DNA from: Heterocephalus glaber
Taxonomy: Eukaryota > Chordata > Mammalia > Rodentia > Bathyergidae
Assembly: GCF_000247695.1 (NCBI RefSeq)
Contig: NW_004624778.1
Span: 17,862,058 to 17,926,057, forward strand
Length of the DNA stretch: 64,000 nucleotides
Direction of reading: 5' to 3'
Part shown: one piece after another, positions 12,299 through 24,764 of the stretch
How the letters are laid out: the number at the start of each line of letters is the position of its first letter
Numbering within the stretch: position 1 is the first letter of the stretch
The notes under the pieces: model-generated
What the model was told of the DNA's origin: nothing
The model's database searches: none
The model's input: the letters and a program-made list of their open reading frames with translations, nothing else
Position numbers and translations under genes: made by a program

Positions 12299-13351
12299 AT
12301 GAGAAGACACATAAACAAGCCTCAAAAACAGACTTCCAGATCACCTAAAGCAACCCCAAAGGAAAACAAGATGGAACAATCTGATATTCAACCACATGGA
12401 CTCCCTGAACTGGCAACAAAAGAGGATCTGGAAAAAATAAAATTAGAAATAATTTCTCAAATAACAGCAAAGATTGTGCCCATAGTGCAAGACATGACTA
12501 ATAAATCTAGAGGGGACACAGATAAAAAAATAGAGGATCTGAGGAACATGATGGAATCCCAACATAGGAAAGAAATGGAATCCATAAAACAGATGCAAAC
12601 AGATTTCCAGGAGATTAAAAACTCCATTGAAAGTCTAAGCAGCAAAATGAACCAATGTGAGGACAGAATTTCAGATATAGAAGATAAGATTGCAATTAGT
12701 GACCAGGAAAAGAAAAATCGCTTTAAAATTATAAGGGACCACGAGAAAACAATCCAGCAGCTGCTAGATGATGCAAAGAAGAATAACATAAGACTGATTG
12801 GAGTCAATGAAGAAACAGGAGAGAGTGCAGATGACATAAAAAAAAAAACTCACAAAAAAAATGGCAGAAAACTTCCCAAGCAGGGGAAAAGAGCTTGACA
12901 TACAGATAAGTGAGGCATATAGGACTCCAGCTAGCCTTGATCAAAAAAAAATCTACACATAGGGATATTATAGTTAGGATTCCAGAAATCCAACAGAAGA
13001 ACAAAGTTCTACAAGCAGTTAGAGAAAAAAAAACAAATCACATACAAAGGAAAGCCCATCAGAATCACAGCAGACTTCTCAATGCAAACCCTCAAGGCAA
13101 GAAGAGCTTGGAGTGATGTATTTCAAGCCCTAAAGGAAAACAGCCTCCATCCCAGATTGATGTACCCTACAAAACTATCTTTCAAAAATGATGGAGAAAT
13201 AAGATGCTTTCATGATAAAGAGAACCTTAGGAACTTTATGAATACCAAACCAACACTCCAAAACATTTTAGAAAATATCCTAGGAAAAGACAATGAGGAT
13301 CACAACCCCAGGAAGCCCAGCAGAATGAATCCGTTGGGCATGACAAATTAA
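12299..13351 (+). pseudogene. L1 ORF1p pseudogene
   Basis: Relic of the L1 RNA-binding ORF1 protein, now in three frames. The first frame (12299-12898, 199 codons) holds the N-terminal region and a coiled coil (about residues 40-165), then the start of the RRM ('IRLIGVNEETGE'). It then runs out of frame in an A-rich stretch. The second frame (12910-13116) and third frame (13082-13351) hold the rest of the RRM and the C-terminal domain, including 'YPTKLSFKNDGEIR' and 'TKPTLQNILENILG', through to a natural-looking end. Frame changes occur at homopolymer A runs. The protein cannot be made intact from this copy. Confidence 0.85.
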
Positions 13352-13439
13352 ATGCAAAGGGGGAAAATCCAACAACAAAAAAAGTCATGACAAGACTTTT
13401 AAAACTTTTAACTTCATCTCCCTAATGAGTGCATAATTC

Positions 13440-13870
13440 AATCTTGCTATTGGACTTATTAGTATTTTTCTGATTCTAGTGTTGCACACCTTTCCTTCTG
13501 CTGTACTGGCTATTTATCATCTTGGGTCTACTTTTTAATTGGGTTGTCTATTAATGAGCTGTAAGAGTTCCTTATATATTCTGGTCATAGGTTATATGCA
13601 TTGTAAATATGGTCTGTTTAAGGACTTCTTTTCATTTTAATGATGTCATTTAAAGTTCTAAATTTTGATGGAATCTCATTTATCAATTTTTTTCTTTTAT
13701 ACATCATGTTTTTTGTATCCTAGGAAGTTCTTGCCTACCCTAAATTCATAAACATTTTTCCTTATAATTTCTTCTTAAAGTTTTATAGTTTTAGTCTTTC
13801 ATATTTAGGCTCATAGATCCTTTCAAGTTATTTTTATGTATGGAAATAAACGGTTGAGGTCAATTTTTTA
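13440..13870 (-). mobile_element. Old L1M fragment, antisense
   Basis: Reads as reverse L1 ORF2/3' sequence, for example 'GAGTTCCTTATATATTCTGG' and 'ATCTCATTTATCAATTTTTT'. It lies inside the TSD-bounded unit 11989-13904, so it may have been carried along by 3' transduction. Confidence 0.55.
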
Positions 13871-14009
13871 AGAATTTTAAAAATTAAAAAAAATTTTTTT
13901 TTAAAAGATTATACCACATTGTTCTCTTTAGCCCCATAAAGATTACAATTACTATACAAACAACATTCCTATATTATGCTAGAGGACAAAGATGGTGTGT
14001 TTCTAATGC

Positions 14010-14665
14010 AACTTTTAAAAAATTATAGTAAATGTGCATAATATAAAATTCACTGTTTTAATCATTTTAAGTGCATCAATATATACTTCAGTGGCATTAA
14101 GCACATTCACAATGTTGTGTGATTGTGTTAGCCACCTTTCTGTTACTGTCACAAAATCACCATATAAGGAGGAAAGGTTTTTTTGGTCACTTGGCCCTTT
14201 TGCTTTTGGGCTTATGGAAAGATAGCACATCATGTTGTGGAACACAAGTGAAGTAAGCTGCTCACTTCATGGAGGCTGGGAAGTAGAGAGGTGGGACTGT
14301 CTCACCATCTCCTTCAAGGGAACCCTTAATAATCTAAGACCTCCTAATAGGCCCTACCACTTAAAATTTTCACCAGCTCCCTAGGGACTAAGTCTTTAAC
14401 AAATGGGCCTTTACATGGGGACATGTCCAGATCCACACTATAGCAGCCACCATTCCCACCTTCCATCTCTAGAATTTTTCATCTTCCCAAACTGAAACTT
14501 TGTATTTATTAAATACTGACTCCCTTTTTATTAACCCATTTTCCAAGCCCATGGCAATTAGCATTCTACTTTCTGTATCTATGAAATTGATTATTCAAGA
14601 TACATATTTAAAAAAGGTAGAACCCATGGTATTTGAAATTTTGTGACTGGCTTATTTCCTCTAAT
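14010..14665 (-). mobile_element. Old L1M 3'-region relic split by a MaLR LTR
   Basis: Two parts (14010-14125 and 14446-14665) join into one familiar L1M stretch: 'CAGTGGCATTAAGCACATTC' on the left, 'CATTCTACTTTCTGTATC' and 'TTTTGTGACTGGCTTATTTC' on the right. Confidence 0.65.
14126..14445 (-). mobile_element. MaLR-type LTR relic
   Basis: Begins TGTTAGCCACCTTTCTGTTA and ends TATAGCA. Reverse-oriented solitary LTR of the MaLR group inserted in an L1M relic. No coding sequence. Confidence 0.6.
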
Positions 14666-14669
14666 TCAA

Positions 14670-15555
14670 CTTTAAAGTAATACTTAAAAGTTGGAAGTAA
14701 GTTCTTGTATATAATCTTTATTTAGCATTCATTCAAAAATATCTAATTTCCTCTATATCAAGAACTGCACAGAATAAAAATATATTGCTTGCTCACTACA
14801 ATCTGGTTATGGAAATGAGACAAAGAGCCAGGAGTTGGATAAGAATAAGGCCACACAGAATAACAACCCCAAATGGTTGTCATCAATGGCCAGAACCTAA
14901 GTGCAGACCGTTGGTGCCATGAATGGGAGAGGTGAGAAAACATCAGAGTTGACTGGAGTGTGAGCAATTAATAGAGAAAGACCTTAAAAAATTGATGAGA
15001 TTTCAGTAGCACTGCAATGGAAAGAATTTGGGACAAGGACGCAAAGAAAACCAATAAGGATGGAAAAAGCAAGAGGAAGAAAAGAGGAATCTATGGCTGG
15101 ATATAGGTTACTCGTTGTGCCTGTGCTCCCACCCATTCTCCTCTGCTTCCTCTATTTATGACATTTACCCTCTGGCTTCCTGGTGTGGCTGATGTCTAGA
15201 CATTGGTGAAAATACTATTCATACTTCTACTAATAGTCTCAGTGAGTCCCTTCACTGAGTAACTTTTAGCCAATCCCATTAAGGATAATATCAATTTCCT
15301 GTGGGGTCCTGTCATGCTGGGATGTGTATCACATCTGGAAAGTATTTTGTATCTTCATGATTGTATCCAGCACAATCCTGAGCATATGTGTATTAAGGTA
15401 AATGAAGAAAAGTCTCTCAAGCAAAACATAAAATTGCTAAATTGCCTTATTTGTGTATGACTTATATTGAATTTAGAAATTCACTATGTACAGAACATGA
15501 GCCTAGTTTTTTCAGTCCTTGTAGAAATGAGCAAATCTTTTAAGATGTATTAAAG
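14670..15555. other. Unrecognised intergenic DNA
   Basis: Nothing supported. Confidence 0.55.
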
Positions 15556-15559
15556 TTAT

Positions 15560-15950
15560 TGAGTTTTGATAGTAAAACAGATGAACAGATAATAATGGAT
15601 AAACAAATATCCATAGCAATAAAACAATGAACTTCTGATACACAAATTATTATCAAACGCATTATGCTAAGTGAAGAAGCTAAACATGTTGCATAATTTC
15701 ATTTATATAATGTTTCCTAAAATTGTAAAATTATAGGGACAGAATGCAGGTCAGTGTTTAATAACAGATCAGGGTAAGGAAGGGGTTGATGACAATGGAG
15801 GAGAACACAGGAATTTTGGACGGTAATAGAACTGTTCTTCATAGTTACAATGGTGAATATGTAACTGTTCATTTGTCAACACTCAGAACTGAATGTCATC
15901 AAAAAAAGACTGAATGTCAGTGTATATCATGCAAATTGTAAATATTTTTT
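15560..15950 (+). mobile_element. Old L1M 3' end
   Basis: Shows 'ATTATGCTAAGTGAAGAAGC', 'ATAATTTCATTTATATAATG' and 'CAACACTCAGAACTGAATG', all typical of L1M ORF2/3' UTR. Confidence 0.65.
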
Positions 15951-16084
15951 TTTCTTAAAAACCGGAACAATCTGTTGTCCAAGAATGCAAGGGCACCTTA
16001 GAACTCTCTACCATTCTTATTCATCTCTAGAGACTTCCATTTATAAAGACAAAGTAAAATGTTTACACATTTCCACACAGCCCT

Positions 16085-16087
<3 letters not shown>

Positions 16088-16132
<45 letters not shown>
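16088..16132. repeat. (CT)n microsatellite
   Basis: Pure CT run followed by a short poly-C. Confidence 0.95.
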
Positions 16133-16134
<2 letters not shown>

Positions 16135-16191
16135 CCCCCCCCGCCTCCTCTATCTCTATTTCTATCTCTATGTCTATCTCTATCTCTCTTT

Positions 16192-16382
16192 AAGGCAGGG
16201 TTTTTAGCGACATTTACATTTGGGAAGATTGTCTCATGCATTGTAGGATTTTCAGCAGCATCCTGGCCTCTATCCACTTGATATCTCCAACTGTGACAAC
16301 CAAAAATATTTCAATATTGCCATATGTCCCAGTAATGGTAGTAGGGGGAGAATTGCCCTAAATTGAGAATCACTACTTCAAT
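16192..16382 (-). mobile_element. MER20 (hAT-Charlie) relic
   Basis: Contains 'GCATTGTAGGATTTTCAGCA', 'TGTGACAACCAAAAATATTT' and 'AATTGAGAATCACT'. Also present in related form at 48105-48340. Confidence 0.7.
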
Positions 16383-16408
16383 TATTAGAATTACTTTATA
16401 GAATTCTA

Positions 16409-16495
16409 GGGCCGGGGATTTAGCTCAGTGGTTCCGCTGCCTGCCTCGCAAGCAGAAGGACCCGAGTTCGATCCCTGGTACCAAAAAAAAAAAAA
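16409..16495 (+). mobile_element. ID SINE
   Basis: Near-consensus young ID with A tail. A 15/16 TSD, ACTTTATAGAATTCTA (16393-16408) and ACTTTATACAATTCTA (16506-16521), is separated from the tail by 10 nt of non-A sequence. Confidence 0.9.
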
Positions 16496-16524
16496 GACTT
16501 TCACCACTTTATACAATTCTATAG

Positions 16525-19120
16525 ATAATTACACAGAAATTTTTAGAACTACAGAGTTATATAAGCCTAGTTGATGTACTTTATAGGAATCTTAGAGTGT
16601 TTTCTAGGGTAATGTTGACCACACAGAAAGAAAGAATGAGAGATTTTTTTTCACTATTATACTGACTTTGGAACCTCAGGACTCCCCAGAAATAATGACT
16701 CCATTGCAAAAATGATACAATTTGAAACTTTTTCTCCTGTCCAATAGCCACTGAGATGGTTTATCCCTTTCATGACTGTAGATTAGAACCAAAAAAGATC
16801 TAATACAGTGTAGGAAAAGGATGGATTAAAAGATCTAGAAATATTAAAGATACGAAAGACCTATGCCATTACTGCAATAATTATTATTGCTGAAGTTTAA
16901 TGGAAGTCATTTGCTTTTTCTTACCAGGAAGTAAAGTGTTTGCAAGATTATTCAGATTATGTCTTTGTTGTTTATCCTTAAACCATTTATTTGCTCCAGA
17001 TTAAGAAAAATGGCAACTGTGTCTCAATTATCTTATGTAATTTGTTCTCTTCTTTTATGTGATGATTACAAGGAAGTATTTTTGCATGGTAACAGTAGAG
17101 TTGAACAATAAAGGTTTAATGTAATGGCATTAAATGTTAATGACTATTGAAGCATGATTATTCTAGAATACCTACATGTTAATTTGATTATCGGTGGAAT
17201 TTTGCTGAATGGCTTAGTAATAGCCAAATTAGTATCTGCTACCAAAAAACTTATCACAGAGTGCATATTAAATTTGGCATTGCCCAAAGAGAAGACTGGC
17301 CTTTCTTTGTCCTTGTCTTCTGGGGAGTATTCTAGATCCTATCCAGTAACAGTATTGTTTTTTAGGGCCAGATCTGGGCCCAGTGAATTTTAGAGAGGAG
17401 CCAACCACACCTGACAGTAATTGGGTGGTGGCTGGTCACTCCAGAAAGACCAACCACCAGGCTTATTGTGGGAGTTTTGAGTTACAATAAAATGTAACCA
17501 TAAATATAATAGTGTTTAATGAATTCTTTGAGTCTTTATAAAAAATTATCAAATCTGAAGATGGTTTTGGAAATTCCCTAAACTTGTAATTGGTGTCAAA
17601 GTGAAGGTGGTCATGTTGAGCAGCTTGCCCTTAAACTTTGCAAATGCCTAATGGCCAGTACTGTACTTACCATAATTGGTGAACTTGTCCCTAAATTCAC
17701 TCCTTTTCAAAGTTCTTGTTCATGCCCTCCAGGAACTTGCAAACTAGTTAAGATGAGAAACATCTGAGGAACAGGCATATACAATATGTCAGCAGTCATG
17801 TTACTAAGAAGGGACAGATGGGAAGAAAGAAGGCATCTGACAAGCTTTTAAGAAAGAAATGTGATGCTCTTGGGCTTAAAGAAAACAAGATTTGGACTGA
17901 AAGTTAGGGGGGAAAGCTAATTCTATAAATAAATAATGAAAAATAAAAGCACAAGTGAGGGAAAGTATGACACAAAAGAACAGTAAGCAGTTTGAGATGG
18001 AAGGCTGAAGCAGGTGTTTGTGGTTAACTCCCCAACTGCCACATCACTCCCATGATTAATCTAAGCTGTCAGGGGTAATTCCAACGCCCTTTCTCAGAGA
18101 CTTGTTTAGGAATGAGCATGTTACCCAGCTCTAGCCAATGAAGTATGAAGGAAAGTATTTGGAGGCAGGTGAAATGCATAGACCAAGGGCCAAAATGTCA
18201 TTTAAAGGATTAGGGCTGCACACAAAAGGATAAAAGCCCACTGTAAATGTGACCCAGAGCATCATAGGACCTAAAGGGTATATGAGAAAGATCTGGTAGC
18301 AATATACAAAATGAGATATACAGGGGGGAAGCTAGAGGGAGGAAAAACAGGTAGAAATTACTGTAGCAATCCAGGAATAAGGTTAATAAAAACCTGTATT
18401 TGAGTAGCATGAAACCATGACAATGAGAAAAAAAAATTTTTAATAGAGATTCCAGAAACCAGTGAGAATTAGGGTTCAAAGTTGTCTAAAGTTTGAGTGT
18501 GTGCCAGTTAGCAGTAGTTTAAAAATTTAAAAAGATTTAACAAGGCACACACACATGTATTATTGAACAGAAGGTAAGTATTAGTAGGGCTGGTGAGAAT
18601 GGAAGAATGGCATGGAGAAGCTAGGCTCTTGCTGCCTTTCCCATACGCCAGCCTTGTAATGTTGGTTTCTCATCATGGTTTCTTCTCAAGGTCACACAAT
18701 GGTTGCTGGAAATCCAAACGTTGGGCCTTAATTGGGAAGATAAAGGTGGTATAAATGTTAATGGCTGTTGAGCTAACCCACCTTAGATGTCTGCCACACA
18801 CCAGGTAAACTAAAGATATGAAAATTAAAAGTTTTAATTTTTATTTGAGAATATGAGCTAAGTTTAGTTTTGAACATTTGAATTAACAAGAAAGTGCTAA
18901 GTAGGTATGTTTCTGAGTATAAATTCCTTCATTGTTATATTTATTTCTTCCTCAAATCTTCCTTGAGATGCTGTATCAAGGAGAAATCTTTTGAGTAGTT
19001 TGAATTATCTTCCTTCTCTAACTCTTGCCCATATTTCTTCTTGCCTCTTTACTGATCTTTAGAAATATGTCAATAGACTATATGGAATTTTATTTTTCAA
19101 AATTTCAGGAACACAAAGAT
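16525..19120. other. Unrecognised intergenic DNA
   Basis: No gene or repeat family recognised. An 11-bp hairpin with one mismatch (17427-17437 against 17448-17458, loop 10 nt) is visible. Confidence 0.5.
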
Positions 19121-19127
19121 TATGACT

Positions 19128-19499
19128 GCTATAGTTGAGACAAATGATCTTCAAAGGCCTACGTGCTAAAGGCTTGGTCCCCAGCATGTGGCTGTACCGG
19201 GAGATGGTGGAACTTTTAAAAGGTAGGGCCTGGCAGGAAGTTAGATAATAGGGGGTGTGCCCTTGAAGGGAGTATGGAGGCCCTGGCCCACTTCCTTTCT
19301 TTGTCTTTGCTTCCCACTGCTCTGTGGTAAACAGCTTCCACTGCCATACACTCCCACTGTGATGCACTGTTTCACACGGGCCTAAAACCAAAGGATCAAT
19401 CAGCGATGGACCGAAACCACCAAAATTGTGAGCCAAAATAAACCTTTCCTCCTTACAAATGTATAAGATAGTACAGTGACAGAAAGCTCATTAGTTCCA
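19128..19499 (+). mobile_element. MaLR LTR (MT/ORR1-like)
   Basis: Starts TGCTATAG, contains 'GGCTTGGTCCCCAGCATGTG' and 'GTGAGCCAAAATAAACCTTT' (polyadenylation region), and ends near 'GCTCATTAGTTCCA'. Solitary LTR, no coding part. Confidence 0.75.
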
Positions 19500-19630
19500 T
19501 AAATGGATTTAAAGATCCAGGAAAGTTGAGTTTGTTTTTGAGTAATGTGTCTGCTCTGACACTGTGTTAGGTGTCTTCGGTGTTAGATGACTAATTCATC
19601 CTCTTCCAACAGCAGCTTCTAATAAGTCTG

Positions 19631-19718
19631 GTTCTTTTTTTTTTTGGTACCGGGGACCGAACTCAGGACCTTGTGCTTTCAAGACAGGCGCCAGAACCAC
19701 TGAGCTAAATCCCCGACC
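19631..19718 (-). mobile_element. ID SINE
   Basis: Reverse ID with the perfect 12-bp TSD CTAATAAGTCTG (19619-19630 and 19719-19730). Confidence 0.92.
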
Positions 19719-19730
19719 CTAATAAGTCTG

Positions 19731-21155
19731 TTTTGTTCCAAAAGCCACAATAATTTTTAAAATAACAGTCATAGCTGCAAGGTTGTGGTTTTCTCATTTA
19801 TGACCTTATATTCAGTAACTCTCCATGTTTCAGAGAGACAGAGGAAAGAGAAGGGTTTTTAAAGACATTCATTTCCATCATAAACAGCACATTCTATTAT
19901 ATATCTATCTGTAGCCTTCTCATCAACTTTCTACATTTCTATTTTAATATAACTATCTTTTGTTAAGTCTAAGGCCTTTGTATAAATGATGTTGTGTCCA
20001 ACAAGGCTTCTTACAGCTTCCTATCAACCTCCCTAACACATACAAACACTGGTTCTCAGTCCAAAGGGATCAAACCAGTCAGCAAAATGCAAAGTAATCC
20101 CCCAAGAGTATATTCCAATCCCTAAAAAAATCACCAGGGTTATTTGTTTTGTTTTCTGCTTTGTTTTTGTTTTTTGAGGGAAGAAGTTATTTCCATCTGT
20201 GAAATACATTACCAAGACAGGAGAGAAGCACTATGTTTGGGCACTTTGTTAACATAAATTCATTAAACCAAAGGGAAAACTGATACAGATGATATTAATT
20301 TGTGTCAGCCTAAACCAGCACAAGCTTCAATGGAATGAAATCACTGGGCCACCCCTTGGTGGCTCATTCTTGTTCAATTACATTCCCTGTGGGGAATTTT
20401 ACAGAAACTATGGCTACAACCCTAGGAAAAGAGCACATAATCACACAACTTTGCACGTAATAACAGGTCATTGGCAGGCTCCTTAATTCAATGGGTATGG
20501 GGACAGACCCCAGATGAAAAATCCTGCAAGGGAGGAATAATCTCAAACTCTTTTTCAGTAATAACATTTTTTTAAAAGAATATGTCCCAAACCTATGGAT
20601 ATTTATTTTAAAATTTTACCAGGTAATACTCTACAATATGTACATAATAAAACACTCAAAAATTAAAATAGCAAAAGTGTGAGATGAAAACATGTATTAG
20701 AAGGTCAAATATTTTCCTCCCAGTGGTTTTAAACATCCTGTACCTGTGCATACCCTACTTTGAATATTCTTCCTCAGGGCCTATAGTTCAATCTCACATA
20801 GCTGCCAGACTTCCCTGAGAGTCAAGTTCATGAAGCAGAAAGCTACAAGTGCTACAGAGGAAAGACTAGCCAAACCCAAAATTAAAAAAAAAAAAATCCC
20901 AACATTCTGTAACTAACAAGCTATGTATTCCCCACCTCTCACACAAAAGATATAATCCTTGTAAAGGATTTCTCAGAAGATTTTGTTGGCAAAGATCTGA
21001 CCATTCACACAGAAAATGACCAGATTTCCTTTAAAGAATCACTCTGTGCTCTATTAAACTTTCAGGCCATAGCTATACTGTACCTGAACAACTAAACTGT
21101 GTTGCTCTCTATCACAGAAAAGCAGCTTGAGGCCTGAGTGGAGGGTTTCGAGGGC
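19731..21155. other. Unrecognised intergenic DNA
   Basis: Nothing supported. Confidence 0.5.
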
Positions 21156-21159
21156 ATAG

Positions 21160-21368
21160 TGTCCTAGAAACAGAAGACATCTGAATTCAAATCCCCATTC
21201 TATTAGCTTGGATAAGTCATTTCATTTGTCTGAGTTTTAGTTTCCTTAACTCAAATGAGGATAATGAAAAGACTATGTAACTATTGAGTGGTTAACCTTC
21301 AAAGATGACATTAATGGTGGTGAAAGTGTTCTGTAAATTATAAAATGCTATGTAAATGAAAACAAAAA
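21160..21368 (+). mobile_element. MIR SINE relic
   Basis: MIR layout: 'GAATTCAAATCCCCATTC', then 'TGTCTGAGTTTTAGTTTCC', then 'GAGGATAATGAAAAGAC'. Confidence 0.6.
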
Positions 21369-21369
21369 C

Positions 21370-22305
21370 TTTTATGGTCCTATCATAAAAGCAGAGCTTA
21401 ATAATTGAAAAAGTAACTATTACCAAAAAATGTATGTCTTTATAGAGAAAAATCAGTGTGAATTTAAATTTTATAGTCTACCCAAGACCCTATGAAATAT
21501 GTAGATTGATTGCCCACAATTCCAACTCCCAATCCAACAGCTACTCCCAGCTAATCCTAATATAACCTATGTTCCTTGCCCTACCTATGGACTTTGTAGA
21601 GGCAACTGGAGTATTTTTCTTGCATAGAGGTCACATATACATTCCAAAAGTGAAAACAGGCAGGAAGATTGAGCTGTGGCAGCCCCACTGGAGGCTTAGA
21701 GGCAAGGGCCACACCAAGACTAGGGCAGCCCTTCATCCCCCATCCCACCTCTCCCAACTCCCACTCTGAAGAACACCCTTGCAGTCCATTCTGTCTCCTA
21801 GGCATGCCAGCAGAGTGAGCAACTGTTTCAGCAGCAAAGAAAGTATGTCGATGGAAACGCTTTGAGAACTTTGGGGCCCTGAATGCCAGTGTAAAGTTCT
21901 TTGTGTCCAGGATCATGGGCCAGAGATGTTCTTCATGGATTAAGTCATTGAAGATGACTTACACAATCATTTTAAAGCTTCAAAATTTATTGCTGTACAT
22001 TTTCTCATAGCATTTACTATGGAAATATAATAGTGCAAATATTTGGATTTTATAGCATTTGAGAGGTCACAAAGCTTTTAATATCTTTTGCAATAATTTA
22101 TGAAGATCTATATTATCCAAGTTATATTACTTTTAAATTTAAACAAGTAATCTTGTATTCAAAGAGATTACATAATGCTCTCTAGATCTCTTCTCTAGAG
22201 CAAAAAAACAAAACAAAAAACTGTGAAAGCCACCAGGGCATTCCCTTTCTTGAAAATATATACATACAACAGTTTTCCAACTGCATGATTCTTTGTTAAA
22301 TCACA
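21370..22305. other. Unrecognised intergenic DNA
   Basis: The 111-codon minus-strand frame at 21581-21916 has no recognised domain and no splice context I trust. Confidence 0.5.
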
Positions 22306-22309
22306 AATT

Positions 22310-23030
22310 CATTCTTTACTTATTAACAGGTTTGTATGTGCCAGACACTGTGCAAGGCCGTAGGGAAAGTAGAATGAAAACAATTTCTGCTTTCATGATG
22401 CTTACAGTGTAACAGACATGCCAAAAAACTTACAATACAATACAATAAAGTGCTTCCACAGAGGTATTTACAAAGTGTAGCAGTAACTTGGAAGGAGGAA
22501 AAGAGCATCTGCCTGGAGAAATATGAGTGTGTCACAGAGGAGGTAGCTACTGAGCTGAGACTTTACCAATGAGCAGGAAATTGCCATGTAGACCAGCAGG
22601 CAAAGGAAATGACAGTTACAAAGACATGGAGGCTCGAGGGGATGAAAGGAGCAAGTAATGCAGGTTTTCTTGAGCCAACAATACAACAGGAACAGTAATA
22701 TAATGAAGCGAGACAGCGAGGCAGTTATGAAATCATGAAGGGCCCTTTCAACCATTCAATTTATTCTGCCAACATTTACAGAGTGCTTACTATGTGACAG
22801 GAACTAGTCCGAGTGCTGAGGCTGAAGCAGGGAACAAGACAGACATCCTTGCTCTCATGGAGCTTACATTCTAGTAAGAGATAGACAAAAATATCAGCAA
22901 ATAAAATACAGATTTAGAAATTTTCTACAAAGGAAATAAACAGAGTACTGAAAATATAGTGTTAGGGTAGGGATAGTCAGGGTTATCAAAAAGTGTCTCT
23001 TGGAAGTGACATAAAACTGACACCTGGGGA
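22310..23030 (-). mobile_element. L2 LINE relics, two adjoining copies
   Basis: Two successive reverse L2 3' ends. One starts near 'GTGCCAGACACTGTGCAAGG', the other at about 22755 with 'GCTTACTATGTGACAGGAAC' and 'CATGGAGCTTACATTCTAGT'. Confidence 0.65.
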
Positions 23031-23260
23031 TAACAATAATGTTCTGTGTACACACACTACACACCAGGCACTGTGCTAAACACGTTATAGACAGTATCTC
23101 ACTGAATCCCCACAACAACTCTTATGAGGTAGGTATTATTCTTATTTCACTGAGGAGGAACAGGATCAAAGATTAAGTAACCAGATAAGTCACACAAATG
23201 GCAAAACTAGGATTCAGACACAGGTTCTCCTAATCTCAAAGTGCTTGCTCTTAAAAATAA
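23031..23260 (-). mobile_element. MIR SINE relic
   Basis: Reverse MIR: 'CCAGGCACTGTGCTAAACAC', then 'TTATGAGGTAGGTATTATTC', then 'CTAGGATTCAGACACAGGTT'. Confidence 0.75.
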
Positions 23261-23284
23261 CTCTAAACTACTCCATTCCTACTA

Positions 23285-23480
23285 CTGAGGAATTTTGAGC
23301 AGGAAAAGTATTCAACCACTTTGCCCTATTTTGAGAATCACTCTGATGACTACATGGAGGAGATAAAAGAAAGAGACAGTGAACAGGCGAAATAAAGGAA
23401 GCCACTGGAAGTCTAGAGGAGAGGGAAGGTTTCCATAACAATGGGACGGACAAGGGATGTGGCGTGCATGTAAAAAGTGG
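23285..23480 (-). mobile_element. L2 LINE relic (continuation)
   Basis: 'GAATCACTCTGATGACTACA' and following sequence fit the next part of reverse L2 after the MIR interruption. Confidence 0.4.
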
Positions 23481-23649
23481 AGTTAATACAGTAGTTCTAA
23501 AAGGATTGACAAATGTCACAAGGAAAAAAAAGGGAGGACATGCAGGATCACTCCTGAGCTACTTCTGCTTTGCTTTTACTCAAATTGGGAAATGCACGAT
23601 GGTGGTAAGTTTGTGGGGATGAGATGATGAACTTGATTTTGGACAAGTC

Positions 23650-24326
23650 CTGTCCACATATTGGGAACCTCCTGGACTTATTATAGAATGGTCCCCAGTA
23701 GGATATCATTTAAGTTTTCAGATCTTGTTCTCTACCTGAGCAAAGTATATAAGAAAAAGTTTTATAGTATGTACACTGTGTTTTTACTTTTACAAATCTG
23801 TTCAGAAAAAACACAGGTATCTTGGTTGGCTTGCATTGTAAAAAGAATATATGATCATCAAGGTGAAACTACCCCAGCTTGATTGCAAATAGAGACTCAT
23901 GGACTTCAAGGGGGAGGAGGAGAAAAACCTTTGGCTATCCTTCTAATTAGTCATACTAGCTCTTAAAAAGAAATTGATATTAACTCTCCACCCACCCCAC
24001 TTAGGACACTGATGGACCCAAACCAAGGACCATCTACCAACTGTCCTCCCAGAGACTCATCCACCAGCACAGCTGTTCCAAGGAAATTTGTATCCTATGG
24101 TCTGGGGATCAAACTGGAATATAAACCAGGAATTACAAGAAGTATTTACATAGTTTGACAATAAAGGTCCAGAAACACAATGCCCCAAATTTAGCCAGTC
24201 ATATTGCTTTAACTAACCTCCTCTTCCTCTTTCCCTTTGAGAATTAAAGGAAGCTAGAGGTACTGATAATAAAATGTACAGTGACAGTGATACAGAATTG
24301 GTCACATCGTTGACCACATCAGATGT
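23650..24326. other. Unrecognised intergenic DNA
   Basis: Nothing supported. Confidence 0.5.
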
Positions 24327-24336
24327 GGTCTAATTT

Positions 24337-24410
24337 TATTTTTATTTATTTACTTGTTTATTGTCATGTTGAGGATTGAACCTGGGGCCATGCTAATAAG
24401 TGCTCTATCA
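24337..24410 (-). mobile_element. Old ID SINE
   Basis: Reverse ID with a TTTATT-rich tail and the core 'GAGGATTGAACCTGGGGC'. The perfect 10-bp TSD GGTCTAATTT flanks it. Confidence 0.75.
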
Positions 24411-24666
24411 GGTCTAATTTAAAATGAAATAAGAAAGAAGTACATAAACTATTCCTGTAGAACGACATCAGTTTTTGCTGCATTTCTCAAATTTTGCTTT
24501 AATTATAGCCACTCCTCCTTCCTTGAATTATGTTTAGATTTTAAAATTAATGAATAAAGCAATGCCAGCTTATGTAATTAGACATCATGAAATTTAACCA
24601 AGAAAAAAGAAATTTAAGTGGTAATAGAAGTTAGGCATATGAGTTTCAACAGAAATAAAAATGTTA

Positions 24667-24758
24667 GGGCCGGGGATTTAGCTCAGTGGTTCCAGTGCCC
24701 GCCTCACAAGTGCAAGGTCCCTAGTTCGATCCCCGGTACCAAAAAAAAAAAAAAAAAA
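24667..24758 (+). mobile_element. ID SINE
   Basis: Near-consensus young ID with an 18-nt A tail. Confidence 0.92.
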
Positions 24759-24764
24759 CTCCAA

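Larger units (their letters stand above)
11989..13904 (+). mobile_element. ORF1-only L1 (half-L1-like) with apparent 3' transduction
   Basis: One 1.9-kb unit flanked by a 15/16-bp TSD: AAGATTATACCATATT (11973-11988) and AAGATTATACCACATT (13905-13920). In order it holds an L1 5'-UTR with 68-bp tandem repeats (12036-12272) and a decayed ORF1 (12299-13351). An A-rich run (13366-13377) follows, then about 500 bp that reads as antisense old L1, with AATAAA at 13845-13850 close to the A/T-rich end. No ORF2 is present. Either the element is a half-L1 that carried 3' flanking sequence, or later rearrangement joined two L1 pieces. The TSD favours a single insertion. Confidence 0.65.

Noticed and set aside
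12457..12837. 126-codon minus-strand frame, hydrophobic
   Set aside because: Reverse complement of the L1 ORF1 coiled-coil coding sequence.
16409..16495. tRNA gene
   Set aside because: It has A- and B-box-like parts but does not form a full tRNA; it is one of many ID SINEs with A tail and TSD.
17427..17458. 11-bp hairpin
   Set aside because: One mismatch, no conserved context; expected by chance in 64 kb.
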